From Streptomyces sp. GESEQ-4 (GTDB lineage: Bacteria; Actinomycetota; Actinomycetes; Streptomycetales; Streptomycetaceae), in NCBI RefSeq assembly GCF_017948455.1, contig NZ_JAFFSU010000002.1:558001-622000 (forward strand): DNA of 64,000 nucleotides. The letters run 5' to 3'. The translations under genes were made by a program, and so were the position numbers. Under the pieces are notes generated by a model. That model searched no databases. It saw only the letters and a list, made by a program, of their open reading frames with translations, and had not been told where the DNA came from. Every line of letters begins with the position of its first letter. Within the stretch, counting starts at the first letter, position 1. Of the stretch, positions 17,801 to 25,200 are shown piece after piece.

Positions 17801-18778
17801 GCCGTGGTGGTCGCTGCCCGCGGCGCTGTACCAGCGGTGGGTACGGAAGTAGTCCGTGTAGAGCTGCGTCGACTGGGCCGGGTAGCCCGCGCGGGCCGGG
17901 TTGCTCTGGTCGCAGCCCAGGAGCAGGCCGCGCTCGCGGTGCCAGTCGGCGAGCGGGCGGAACAGGGCCTCTTCGGTGAGTTCCGCGCGGACCGCGTAGT
18001 AGTCGGCGCGGATCTTCGCCGCGTCGTCCGTGGTGCGGGTGCCGAAGAGGGCCGGCAGGTGGTCGAGCAGGTCGTAGCCGCGCCGGGCGCGGAACTCCGC
18101 TGAGAAGCGGCGGCTCCAGGAGTTGGTGCCCGGCAGTTCGTCCTGGAAGCTGCCCGCGATGACGGTGCCCAGGTACTTGGGCACACGGCGGTCGTACTCG
18201 TGATGGACGGCGTCCATCAACGCGCCGACGGCATGCGGGTCCAGGTAGTCGAACGCCGTGGGCACCGCGGTGACCAGCTGCACCTGGGTGCCGTCCGCGA
18301 CCCCGACCGGATCAGGCAGGCGTCCGCCGTCGGCGTCGTAGGCGCCCACCAGGGTCTCGCCGTCCCGGAGAGCGACCGTCCCCCCGTGCACGGTCGCCGT
18401 GCGGGTGCGCAGGGCCAGGCCCGCGGCCTCGGGGTGCCGTCGGGTGACGCCGCCCTGGACGTTGGCGCCGGAGAACCCGATCTGGTCGTAGAACCACAGG
18501 CGCGTGCCGAGTCGGGCGGCGATCTCGCAGGCGTCGGTGAAGCGGGCCCACCACTCCTCGCCGAACCACGCCGGTTCATCGGCGCGGGCGCCGAAACTCG
18601 GTCCCGTCGGTGCCAGGTTGATCACCACGAGGTTGTGGACGCCGCCGTCCGCGAACGCCCGCATCTGCCATTCCAGGCGGTCACGGGTGACCTCGGCGCC
18701 CGACCACCACCACAAGGGGGTGGGGCCGAAGTCGCGGGGCGGATCCTCGAAGAGCTGCTGAAGTTCTGGGGAGAGCAC
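14858..18778 (-). CDS. Large GH106-like glycosidase, probable alpha-L-rhamnosidase
   Basis: 1306 residues from GTG 18778. The start FGPTPLWWWSGAEVT and the following QMRAFADGGVHN match the opening of GH106 barrels. The catalytic region spans roughly 1-700 with several acidic motifs (FQDELPGTNSW, WIEAFHSSGWGG). The second half carries beta-sandwich sugar-binding domains like those of LacZ, ending in a jelly-roll with YNTLAPYLAEATPTAW. No signal peptide is seen, so it probably acts inside the cell on imported oligosaccharides. It is divergent from the MFS gene with LacI-type operators between them. GH106 members are mostly rhamnosidases; the neighbouring arabinose-isomerase-like enzyme keeps other deoxy or pentose sugars possible. 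Confidence 0.75.
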   Translation of the reverse strand: MLSPELQQLFEDPPRDFGPTPLWWWSGAEVTRDRLEWQMRAFADGGVHNLVVINLAPTGPSFGARADEPAWFGEEWWARFTDACEIAARLGTRLWFYDQIGFSGANVQGGVTRRHPEAAGLALRTRTATVHGGTVALRDGETLVGAYDADGGRLPDPVGVADGTQVQLVTAVPTAFDYLDPHAVGALMDAVHHEYDRRVPKYLGTVIAGSFQDELPGTNSWSRRFSAEFRARRGYDLLDHLPALFGTRTTDDAAKIRADYYAVRAELTEEALFRPLADWHRERGLLLGCDQSNPARAGYPAQSTQLYTDYFRTHRWYSAAGSDHHGDAKVHSSMAHLYGHERVWIEAFHSSGWGGTLEDTYDWLLPFLRSGANLYNPHASYFGTAGGWFEWAPPSTDWRQPYWKQYPAFSRAVARICSIMSWGSYEADVAVLHPTATMQSLLPLDAPVHHFGDGWLGAPHADADETQRHYLDLCGTNDWRRPRAGALDLRRVSFDVVDDDSLQRAKAADGALRIRDLAYSAVLLPSASVLEEETARRLTELLDAGGRVVVVGRPPATAAGVAGDDSVVAALVSHPRLERVCDAEAGAAAVADSAGHATGDVPLLVRRKGNAAVALVTGAFPDACVRERGARNHTTDPSRYARTSSVTVRTPVAEAEVWNPANGTRNPAHVTVSEDGVSTIEVRLDGAPAVLVVWREGPPTSRAAVPPGSDEAVIDVSAGWQGRLIPTMDNRWGDLALPAGSSVAEPQIWDMAWTETEAPDAVWRRTRATYGNRVRVLPPVPAGDAPEPLDAESVKRVLDGELPLAPGWDVAVYSSSRGIPEPGGLLGTKGLVNEEFVRVPVPGGGSVARVRAIVETGHRGPADLHVAAEAVKRVWWDGELLDTGRGYVASAAVTVARARHVLEYELSGAQGRPSTIGAAADTPLGSYFCLSEPDGFAARPRFMRLPDGVGPDGPVTYRARLRLPREGVRAVLVVGAAAAVTVLLDGAVVARQEKVEYYEADWGAVPMFFRHEVALGAGEHVLDVVTDGDREAVFVDLVAQSTALVSGAGWEAESGAWHGRTVEDTVRRGELLHCHAAVRSHPLPDTEWLGGPPVLGSRMPPMRSTDDVHASAQRFRFTVPAGTVSIDLPLEIPARVRVGNGAERPLEGHVLTLDRPLGEPTELEVVTAPTALLRAGSAWRGPARVRTVPAPLALGDWGVRGLGSWSGGVAYARVLDVPPGPDPVLDLGRARGSVEVALDGEVVGEAFCAPYRFALPGAASRTVRIEVTVYNTLAPYLAEATPTAWAFPSQLPSGLLGPVTLRTAGP

Positions 18779-18794
18779 GGGTGCGGTCCTTCCC

Positions 18795-18809
18795 CTAAAA
18801 CGTTTTTAG
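18795..18809. promoter_or_regulatory. LacI-type operator before the GH106-like gene
   Basis: CTAAAACGTTTTTAG is a near-perfect palindrome around a central CG, the classic LacI/GalR-family layout. It lies 17 bases upstream of the GTG start of the glycosidase, within its leader or promoter. The nearest candidate binder is the LacI protein at 13725. Confidence 0.75.
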
Positions 18810-18908
18810 ATGGCCAATACGGTAGGGGACATGGAAGGTTCGCGCCATGGCCGTGGGGGCGCCGGGCGCAGTCGGCGGACATGCCACGGATATCTGCGCG
18901 GCATCTTG

Positions 18909-18935
18909 TTGGAACGTTTTTCGCGCCCTATATTC
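18909..18935 (+). promoter_or_regulatory. LacI-type operator and -10 box of the MFS gene
   Basis: GGAACGTTTTTC (18911-18922) shares the AACGTTTTT core with the site at 18795-18809. It is followed by TATTCT near 18930-18935, a fair -10 box for the transporter gene about 50 bases downstream. Confidence 0.6.
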
Positions 18936-18985
18936 TCTGCGATCCGGCCCGGAACCGCGATGTCACGAGACGACGGAGTCGCATC

Positions 18986-20266
18986 ATGGCCGAAGAACCC
19001 GTCCCCAAGCACCTGTGGAAGGCCGCGGCCCTGTCGGGCATGGCCTCCTACCTCGACGCCGGACTGATCGTCAGCATCTCCGTGAACCTGGCCATCTACC
19101 GCGACAGTTACGACATGGGCGTGTGGATGGCCGGCGCGATCAGCGCGATCGTCACCATCTGCATCGCCGTCGGATCCCTCGTCGGCGGATGGCTCGCCGA
19201 TCTGTTCGGGCGTCGCCGTGTCTACAACTGGGACATCTTCTGCTTCGCGGTGGGTGCGCTCGTCATCACGCTGGCGCCCGACGACATCGTCCTCCTGGTC
19301 GGCGTGCTCATCGCGGGACTCGCGGCGGGCGCCGACCTGCCGACCTCCCTGGCCGTGGTCTCGGACGCCGCCCCCGCCCGGGCCCGCGGACGTCTCGTGG
19401 CCTTCACCCAGGTCATGTGGATGCTGGGCATCACCGTGGCCATCTTCCTCGGCTTCGTCCTGTCCACCACGGGCATGACCGGAGCCCGCATCATCACCGG
19501 CCAACTGGCCCTCGCCGCACTGGTCACCTGGCTCCTGCGCGCCCGGCTGAAGCTGTCGCCCGAACAGGTCGCGGAGGAGGACCGGACCGCCGCACAGCAG
19601 ACGGAGGACGCGCCCGGCCCGCACGGCATCGCGTTGAAGAACGTGTGGACGCGTGCCGCCCTGCTGCCGATGGCCGCGACCTTCGTCTTCTACGTCACCT
19701 GGGGGCTCGGGGCCAACACCTTCGGCCAGTTCGGCACCTATCTCCTGGTCACCGTCAGCGACGCCTCACAGAGCCTGGCGACCGGGATCAACCTGGCTTT
19801 CATCCCGATCGGGGTACTGCTGACCATCGCCTTCGTCCGCGTCGCCGACAGCCCCTGGCGCGACCGGCTGTTCTACGTGGCCGCCGCCGTGCAGGTCCTC
19901 GCCTTCGTGATCGCGTCCCTGACCGCCGGTGCCCTGGTCGGCATGCTCGTCTTCTTCGTCCTCTACCAGCTCTCCAACCCCTTCGCCGGCGAGGCGAATT
20001 ACAAGGTCTGGTCGCAGCTCACCCTGCCCGCGGACACCCGCGGCACCACCCAGGGCCTCACCTACGCCCTGTCGCGCGGAGTGTTCGCGGTCGCGGCGTT
20101 CTTCACCCCTGCCCTGCTCGACTACAGCCCGGCCGTCCTGCTCTGGTCCATCACCGCCTGCATGGCGCTGGCCGCCTTCGCCGGCGCCTACATCGTCCGT
20201 GTCCTCGTCCCGCGTTCACCCAGCGCCGCCCGCACCCGGAAGGACCTGCGGATCGCCAGCGCCTGA
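18986..20266 (+). CDS. MFS sugar transporter
   Basis: 426 residues, with about 12 hydrophobic segments in two blocks of six joined by a charged central loop (RARLKLSPEQ...GPHG). The loop between segments 2 and 3 carries the MFS motif A as GGWLADLFGRRRV. ATG 18986 follows GGAG at seven bases. A very much longer open frame upstream is the shadow of the glycosidase gene and is not used. Context puts it in the LacI regulon: it is divergent from the glycosidase and 49 bases before the isomerase. It probably imports the glycoside or sugar processed by those enzymes. Confidence 0.88.
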   Translation: MAEEPVPKHLWKAAALSGMASYLDAGLIVSISVNLAIYRDSYDMGVWMAGAISAIVTICIAVGSLVGGWLADLFGRRRVYNWDIFCFAVGALVITLAPDDIVLLVGVLIAGLAAGADLPTSLAVVSDAAPARARGRLVAFTQVMWMLGITVAIFLGFVLSTTGMTGARIITGQLALAALVTWLLRARLKLSPEQVAEEDRTAAQQTEDAPGPHGIALKNVWTRAALLPMAATFVFYVTWGLGANTFGQFGTYLLVTVSDASQSLATGINLAFIPIGVLLTIAFVRVADSPWRDRLFYVAAAVQVLAFVIASLTAGALVGMLVFFVLYQLSNPFAGEANYKVWSQLTLPADTRGTTQGLTYALSRGVFAVAAFFTPALLDYSPAVLLWSITACMALAAFAGAYIVRVLVPRSPSAARTRKDLRIASA

Positions 20267-20315
20267 GCCGGGGCCCACCCCGTCGGCGTACAAAGGAGCA
20301 AAGGAGCACCAGCCA

Positions 20316-21800
20316 ATGGCTACGACCGCCCCCACGACGGCAACGACCAGGGGCCGCACCGCCGAACGGGACGCCCGGCTGCGCGAGTTGCTTCCCCCGG
20401 TGGCCCGGCGCCGCACCCGGATCGGACTCGTGGCCGGCGGACTCGGCACCTACTGGCCGCAGTTCCCCGGGCTCCTCCCGCAACTGAAGGAGTCGGCGAG
20501 TTACGTCGCCGACCGCTTCCGGCAGATGGACGCGGAGGTGACCGACGTCGGGTTCATCTCCGACGCCGGGGAAGGCGCGGCAGCGGCCGAGAAGCTCCGC
20601 CAGGCGGACTGCGACCTGATCGTGCTGTTCCTGACGACGTATCTGACCTCGTCGATGGTGCTGCCGATCGCCCAGCGCTCGCACGCCCCCGTTCTGGTCA
20701 TCGACCTCCAGCCGACCGAGCGGATGGACCACGCGTCCTTCGACACCGGCGCCTGGCTGGCCTACTGCGGACAGTGCCCGGTGCCCGAGGTCGGCAATGT
20801 CTTCCGCCGGGCCGGTATCCCGTTCCGGTCGGTCTCGGGCTGGCTGCGCCAGGAGAGTGCCTGGCGGCGCATCGAGCAGTGGATCCGGGCCGCCCACGTC
20901 CGCGCGGCCCTGCGGCACGCCCGGCACGGCCTCATGGGCCACGTGTATCCGGGAATGCTCGATGTGTCGACCGACCCCACGCTGCTGTCCACGACGTTCG
21001 GCTCGCACACGGAGGTGCTGGAGTTCGACGATCTGCGGCACCGGGTGGAGCAGGTGACGGAGGCGGAGACCCGCGAACGCATGGCGCTCGCACGGCAGGT
21101 CTTCACCCTCGACGACAGTGTGGTGGACGAGGACTTCGCCTGGGGAGCGACCGTGTCGGTCGCCCTCGACCGGCTCGTGGACGACTTCGGCCTCGACACC
21201 CTCGCCTACTACCATCGCGGCCTCGGCGGGGAACTCCACGAGCGGCTCGGCGCCGGCATGATCCTCGGCGCCTCCTTGCTGACCGCCCGGGGCGTGCCCG
21301 CGGCCGGTGAGTACGAACTGCGCACCAGCGTCGCCCAGTTCGCCTCCCAGAGCGTGGGCTCCGGCGGCTCGTTCACCGAGATCCAGGCCCTGAACTTCGA
21401 GGACGGCGTGGTGGAGATGGGCCACGACGGCCCCGGCCACCTCGCCGTCAGCGCCCGCGACCCGCTGCTGCGCGGGCTGGGCGTCTACCACGGCAAGCGC
21501 GGCTGGGGTGTGAGCGTGGAGTTTGACGTCCAGCCCGGCCCCGTCACCCTCCTCGGCCTCGGCCAGGACGCCGACGGCAGCCTGTCCTTCGTCACCTCCG
21601 AGGGCAACGTCGTCCCCGGACCGCTCCTGGAGATCGGCAACACCACCAGCCGGGTCGACTTCGGCCGGGACCCCGGCGAGTGGGTCGACGCGTGGAGCGC
21701 CACAGGCGTCGGCCACCACTGGTCCCTGTCGGTCGGCCACCACGCGGCGGACTTCAGGGCCGCGGCGAGTCTGCTGGGGATCGATCACCGGGGGGTGTGA
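20316..21800 (+). CDS. L-arabinose/L-fucose-isomerase-family enzyme
   Basis: 494 residues, close to the usual 500 of AraA proteins. The N-terminal domain has a Rossmann-like start (RIGLVAGGLGTYWPQFPG) and the TTYLTSSMVLPIAQR segment. The C-terminal part carries candidate metal-binding acids and histidines (GLGGELHERLGAG, FTEIQALNFEDG, VGHHWSLSVGHH). It would convert an aldose to a ketose in the cytoplasm. AAGGAG precedes ATG 20316. It is probably co-transcribed with the MFS gene. Its substrate is likely the monosaccharide released by the GH106-like enzyme; if that is rhamnose, this is a non-standard isomerase for it. Confidence 0.82.
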   Translation: MATTAPTTATTRGRTAERDARLRELLPPVARRRTRIGLVAGGLGTYWPQFPGLLPQLKESASYVADRFRQMDAEVTDVGFISDAGEGAAAAEKLRQADCDLIVLFLTTYLTSSMVLPIAQRSHAPVLVIDLQPTERMDHASFDTGAWLAYCGQCPVPEVGNVFRRAGIPFRSVSGWLRQESAWRRIEQWIRAAHVRAALRHARHGLMGHVYPGMLDVSTDPTLLSTTFGSHTEVLEFDDLRHRVEQVTEAETRERMALARQVFTLDDSVVDEDFAWGATVSVALDRLVDDFGLDTLAYYHRGLGGELHERLGAGMILGASLLTARGVPAAGEYELRTSVAQFASQSVGSGGSFTEIQALNFEDGVVEMGHDGPGHLAVSARDPLLRGLGVYHGKRGWGVSVEFDVQPGPVTLLGLGQDADGSLSFVTSEGNVVPGPLLEIGNTTSRVDFGRDPGEWVDAWSATGVGHHWSLSVGHHAADFRAAASLLGIDHRGV

Positions 21801-21944
21801 TCGGGGGCGGGTGCGTACGTCCGCGGGACCGGCCCGGATCGTACGTGTCCATCGCCGTGCGGCCTTCCAGGGAACGGTTCGGTGCCCGCCAGGCGTCGTC
21901 CCTCTTCAGGGCACGGTGGCCGTGTCCGGAAGAGGAGTGACCGG

Positions 21945-22676
21945 GTGCATGCGGATGGATTCGCCAAGTGGACGCAGCGGTTCGAGGACGAGCGGGAGCG
22001 CCGGGACGCCGAAGGGGACCCGGACTGGGGGCAAGGGGCGACACTGCATCCGGCGCTTTCGGCGAGCGTTCAGCGCTTCCAGGTCGGCGAGGACGGTGAC
22101 GGCGCCAACCTCGTCGCCAAAGCGGACCAGGCCGGCGACGCCGACTACGCGCGGGCTGTCCGGCTCTTCGTCGCCGAGGAACAGAACCACGCCCGTCTGC
22201 TGGCCCGGTTGCTGGCCGCGGGTGGCGTACCGACGCTGACCGGCCACTGGAGCGACACCGTCTTCGTACGCTTGCGGCGCCTCATGGGCCTGCGCCTGGA
22301 ACTGCTGGTGCTGATGATCGCGGAAGTGGTGGCGCTGCGCTATTACCGTGCCCTGCGCGACGGCACCGATGACCCGCTCACGTCGGAGGTGGCGGGACGG
22401 ATCCTCGCCGACGAGGAGCGCCATGTCCCGTTCCACTGCGAGCGACTGCACACTTCCCTGGCCGAACTGCCGCGCCCGATACGCCGCCCGGTGATGGCCC
22501 TTTGGCGGGTGCTCCTCCTCGCGGTCTGCCTCGTCGTCGCCGTCGACCACGGCCCGGCACTGCGCCGACTCGGCATCGGCCGCCTTCGTTTCGTGTCCGA
22601 CGTCATGGCATCGGCCGACGCCGTGGTCTCCGCGGTGCTGGCGCCCCGCCCGGACGCGTGGTCGAGCGCGCGCTGA
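21945..22676 (+). CDS. Ferritin-like di-iron protein
   Basis: 243 residues from GTG 21945, behind AGGAG. The carboxylate/His ligand pattern of a ferritin-like four-helix bundle is visible: a Glu in an early helix, FVAEEQNHARLL, MIAEVVALRYY and ILADEERHVPFH. A long hydrophobic helix follows (about 185-200), so it may touch the membrane. Activity unknown; related proteins are di-iron oxidases or hydroxylases. It starts about 145 bases after the isomerase and may or may not belong to that unit. An in-frame ATG further upstream is less likely because it lacks a ribosome site. Confidence 0.8.
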   Translation: MHADGFAKWTQRFEDERERRDAEGDPDWGQGATLHPALSASVQRFQVGEDGDGANLVAKADQAGDADYARAVRLFVAEEQNHARLLARLLAAGGVPTLTGHWSDTVFVRLRRLMGLRLELLVLMIAEVVALRYYRALRDGTDDPLTSEVAGRILADEERHVPFHCERLHTSLAELPRPIRRPVMALWRVLLLAVCLVVAVDHGPALRRLGIGRLRFVSDVMASADAVVSAVLAPRPDAWSSAR

Positions 22677-22802
22677 CACCCAGGCTGCTCCTCGGGGAGC
22701 GGCGGTTCGCGCCGGCGGTGTCGTGAACTACCGTCGTCATCGCCTCGACGAGGTCCCGGTCGGCCGAACCCCCACCGTGCCCGAGCAGCGACAGGAGCTT
22801 CC

Positions 22803-24008
22803 GTGACGTACGACGTAGCCGCTCTCCGTGCGCAGTTCCCCGCCCTCAGTGCCGGGATCGCGCACTTCGACGGTCCCGGCGGCACACAGACACCCCGGCC
22901 GGTCATCGAGGCCATCGCCGACGCGCTGGCGCGGCCGCTGTCGAACCGGGGCCGGATCACGCCCGGGGAACGCAATGCCGAGACCATCGTCACAGAGAGC
23001 CGCCGGGCCCTGGCGGACCTGCTGGGCGCGGAACCGGCCGGGATCGTCTTCGGCCGCAGCGCCACCCAGCTCACCTACGACGTCTCCCGCACCCTCGCCA
23101 AGACCTGGTCGCCCGGCGACGAGGTGATCGTCACCAGGCTCGACCACGACTCCAACATCCGCCCCTGGATCCAGGCCGCCGAGCAGGCCGGGGCGACCGT
23201 CCGGTGGGCCGACTTCAATCCCGCCACCGGTGAGCTGGGCGTCGAGGACATCCGTGCCGTGCTCTCCGAGCGGACCCGGCTCGTCGCGGTCACCGCCGCC
23301 TCCAACCTGATCGGCACGCGGCCCGCGATCACCGCGATATCCCGTACGGTGCACGAGACCGGCGCGCTCCTTTACGTCGACGGAGTGCACTACACTGCCC
23401 ACGCCCTGGTCGACGTCGAGCAGCTCGGCGCCGACTTCTACGTCTGCTCCCCGTACAAATTCCTCGGCCCGCACCACGGCGTCCTAGCCGCCCGGCCCGA
23501 ACTGCTGGAGAGCCTGCACCCGGACAAACTGCTGCCCTCGACGGACGCCGTCCCGGAACGCTTCGAACTCGGCACCCTGCCCTACGAGTTCCTCGCGGGC
23601 ACCCGCGCCGCGGTCGACTTCCTCGCCGGCCTCGACACCGGCGCCACCGGAACTCGCCGCGAGCGGCTGGCCTCCGCGTTCGCGGCGCTGGAAGAGCACG
23701 AGAACGTCCTGCGCGCGCGGATCGACAAGGGACTGTCCGCCCTGGAGCAGCAGGTCACGGTGCACTCCCGCGCCGCCGACCGCACCCCCACCCTGCTGCT
23801 CACCTTCGAGGGCCACAGCACCGCCGACGCGTACGACTTCCTGGCGCAACGCGGTGTCCAGGCGCCCGCCGGCTCCTTCTACGCCCTCGAAGCGTCCCGC
23901 CGACTCGGCCTCTCAGACACCGGCGGCCTCCGCGTCGGCCTGGCGCCCTACAACGACACCGAGGACGTCGACCGGCTCCTGGAGGGCCTGTCGGACTTCC
24001 TGAAATGA
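22803..24008 (+). CDS. Cysteine-desulfurase-like PLP enzyme
   Basis: 401 residues, class V aminotransferase fold. Schiff-base Lys219 lies in SPYKFLGPHHG, PLP-contact Asp193 in YVDGVHYTAH, the stacking His115 in RLDHDSN, and an opening FDGPGGTQTP. It lacks the long flexible Cys loop of true IscS/SufS proteins. It therefore fits the 'cysteine desulfurase-like' subgroup of uncertain substrate rather than an Fe-S assembly enzyme, and no suf or isc genes are near. GTG 22803 follows AGGAG at ideal distance. A perfect terminator hairpin follows immediately. Confidence 0.87.
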   Translation: MTYDVAALRAQFPALSAGIAHFDGPGGTQTPRPVIEAIADALARPLSNRGRITPGERNAETIVTESRRALADLLGAEPAGIVFGRSATQLTYDVSRTLAKTWSPGDEVIVTRLDHDSNIRPWIQAAEQAGATVRWADFNPATGELGVEDIRAVLSERTRLVAVTAASNLIGTRPAITAISRTVHETGALLYVDGVHYTAHALVDVEQLGADFYVCSPYKFLGPHHGVLAARPELLESLHPDKLLPSTDAVPERFELGTLPYEFLAGTRAAVDFLAGLDTGATGTRRERLASAFAALEEHENVLRARIDKGLSALEQQVTVHSRAADRTPTLLLTFEGHSTADAYDFLAQRGVQAPAGSFYALEASRRLGLSDTGGLRVGLAPYNDTEDVDRLLEGLSDFLK

Positions 24009-24009
24009 A

Positions 24010-24048
24010 AGATCCCGGCACCGGGCCTGAGGCCCGGTGCCGGGATCT
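24010..24048 (+). terminator. Perfect 18-bp hairpin after the PLP enzyme
   Basis: AGATCCCGGCACCGGGCC and GGCCCGGTGCCGGGATCT are exact inverted copies around the loop TGA, starting two bases after the stop. A short T-containing stretch (GTTCTCTGCTC) follows. The stem is symmetrical but no converging gene is close. Confidence 0.9.
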
Positions 24049-24086
24049 GTTCTCTGCTCTCGGCCGCCTGCGCGACCGTACGGTGC

Positions 24087-24377
24087 CTAGAAGGCGCTGT
24101 TGCTGCAGCCCATCTCCGAGCCCAGGTGGGTGCCCTGGCTGCCCGAGGTGCCCTCGCCGTTGAGACCCTGGCCCAGCAGGCCGTTGAGGATCCCGACCTG
24201 GCCGAGGATGTCGAGGTTCAGGTCGTGCGACTTGCATTCGGTGCTCTGCAGGACGCTGTAGTTCCCGCCGCCCTTGCCGTGACCGTCGCCGCCGTTGGCG
24301 CTGGCGGTGCCCGCGCCCAGGAGCCCGACGCTGCTGAGAGCGGCGACCAGGACGGCAGCCTTGTGAAGCTTGTGCAT
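24087..24377 (-). CDS. Small secreted protein, two-cysteine
   Basis: 96 residues with a clear signal peptide (MHKLHKAAVLVAALSSVGLL, cleavage near TASANGG). The mature part is Gly/Asn rich, with Cys near residues 48 and 90 that could form one disulfide, and a hydrophobic LDILGQVGILNGLLGQGL repeat-like stretch. It is the size of the chaplin and rodlin surface proteins but shows neither motif and no LPxTG sorting signal. GGAG stands before ATG 24377. The role is unknown; a surface or envelope peptide is plausible. Confidence 0.75.
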   Translation of the reverse strand: MHKLHKAAVLVAALSSVGLLGAGTASANGGDGHGKGGGNYSVLQSTECKSHDLNLDILGQVGILNGLLGQGLNGEGTSGSQGTHLGSEMGCSNSAF

Positions 24378-24732
24378 GTCATCTCCGGTGAGTGAGGTGA
24401 GTACGATCCGTGGAAGATCGACTTCGTACTGTGACCGAAGATTAGAAGGAAAAGTGATTGACCAGCCGGTGTGGCACGCCGGACTTCGCGATCTCGCGGC
24501 GAAAGCACTCTGACGCCGTAACGCGTGAGCGACCCTCGACTGCGCTCTCCTGACGGGTTGTCAGTTCGCGTCGGGCGTCGATGTCCGGCCCGCTGGCGGC
24601 ACTTGGGGCTCGCCCTCGATCCGACACGGCACGCGGAGGCACCGGAGATCCAATACCGCAACGTTTTGTGTGCTTATGATCACATTACGTAACCAAGCGA
24701 GGGCAACTGCCCACGTAAGAAAGGGTCTAACT
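24378..24732. other. Divergent intergenic region between two small secreted genes
   Basis: About 355 bases, no gene supported. TATGAT at 24675-24680 is a good -10 candidate for the right-hand gene, with no clear -35. AGTACGA and TCGTACT form a short inverted repeat near 24399-24425, next to the left-hand gene's leader. Long leaders of this kind are common for developmentally expressed surface proteins, but nothing here names a regulator. Confidence 0.45.
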
Positions 24733-24987
24733 ATGCGCAAGATTCAGCGAGTTGCGGTCGTGGCGGTAGCGATCGCGGGGCTGTCCACCCTCGGTGCCGG
24801 CGTCAGCTTCGCGGGCGGCCACGAGAAGGAGAAGGACGCCACGGACATCACCGCGGTGGCCGTCTCGCAGTCCAACGCCGTCGCTTCGTGGGACGCGCCG
24901 AACGGTGGCAAGCACGGCGACAAGGGTGGGCACGACACGCCGGAGCAGGCCATCGACCAGTTCGCCCTTCCCTACATCGCCCGCTAG
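24733..24987 (+). CDS. Small secreted protein
   Basis: 84 residues from ATG 24733 with GAAAGGG upstream. The signal peptide (MRKIQRVAVVAVAIAGLSTL, cleavage near VSFAGG) is followed by a short mature peptide of mixed charge with a Gly/His/Lys patch (NGGKHGDKGGHD). No Cys. It is divergent from the two-cysteine secreted protein. Not recognised; an envelope peptide is possible. Confidence 0.72.
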   Translation: MRKIQRVAVVAVAIAGLSTLGAGVSFAGGHEKEKDATDITAVAVSQSNAVASWDAPNGGKHGDKGGHDTPEQAIDQFALPYIAR

Positions 24988-25200
24988 ACAGGCGGGGCGG
25001 GTGGCTTCGTACTCCGCCGCGTAGCGGCCCCGTAAGTCGCGACACCCCCGTCAGCTCGGCCTCGACGGCCATCGCAGCCCGGACGCGCAACAGCAGCCCC
25101 ACCAGGGCGCGCGCCCGGGCTGCAGCTGTGCCGGGGGCCCGCTCGCCCGATGGCGCGCGGCGACGGTCGCACAGCGCCGGCGCACGCCGGCGCCACGTGG

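Noticed and set aside
16079..18103. 674-residue plus-strand open frame over the glycosidase
   Set aside because: Antisense shadow of the GH106-like gene with Arg/Gly-rich, family-less product.
20151..21788. 545-residue minus-strand open frame over the isomerase
   Set aside because: Antisense shadow; no start site and low-complexity product.
24087..24377. Chaplin or rodlin identity for the small secreted protein
   Set aside because: Size and signal peptide fit but neither chaplin nor rodlin motifs are present.
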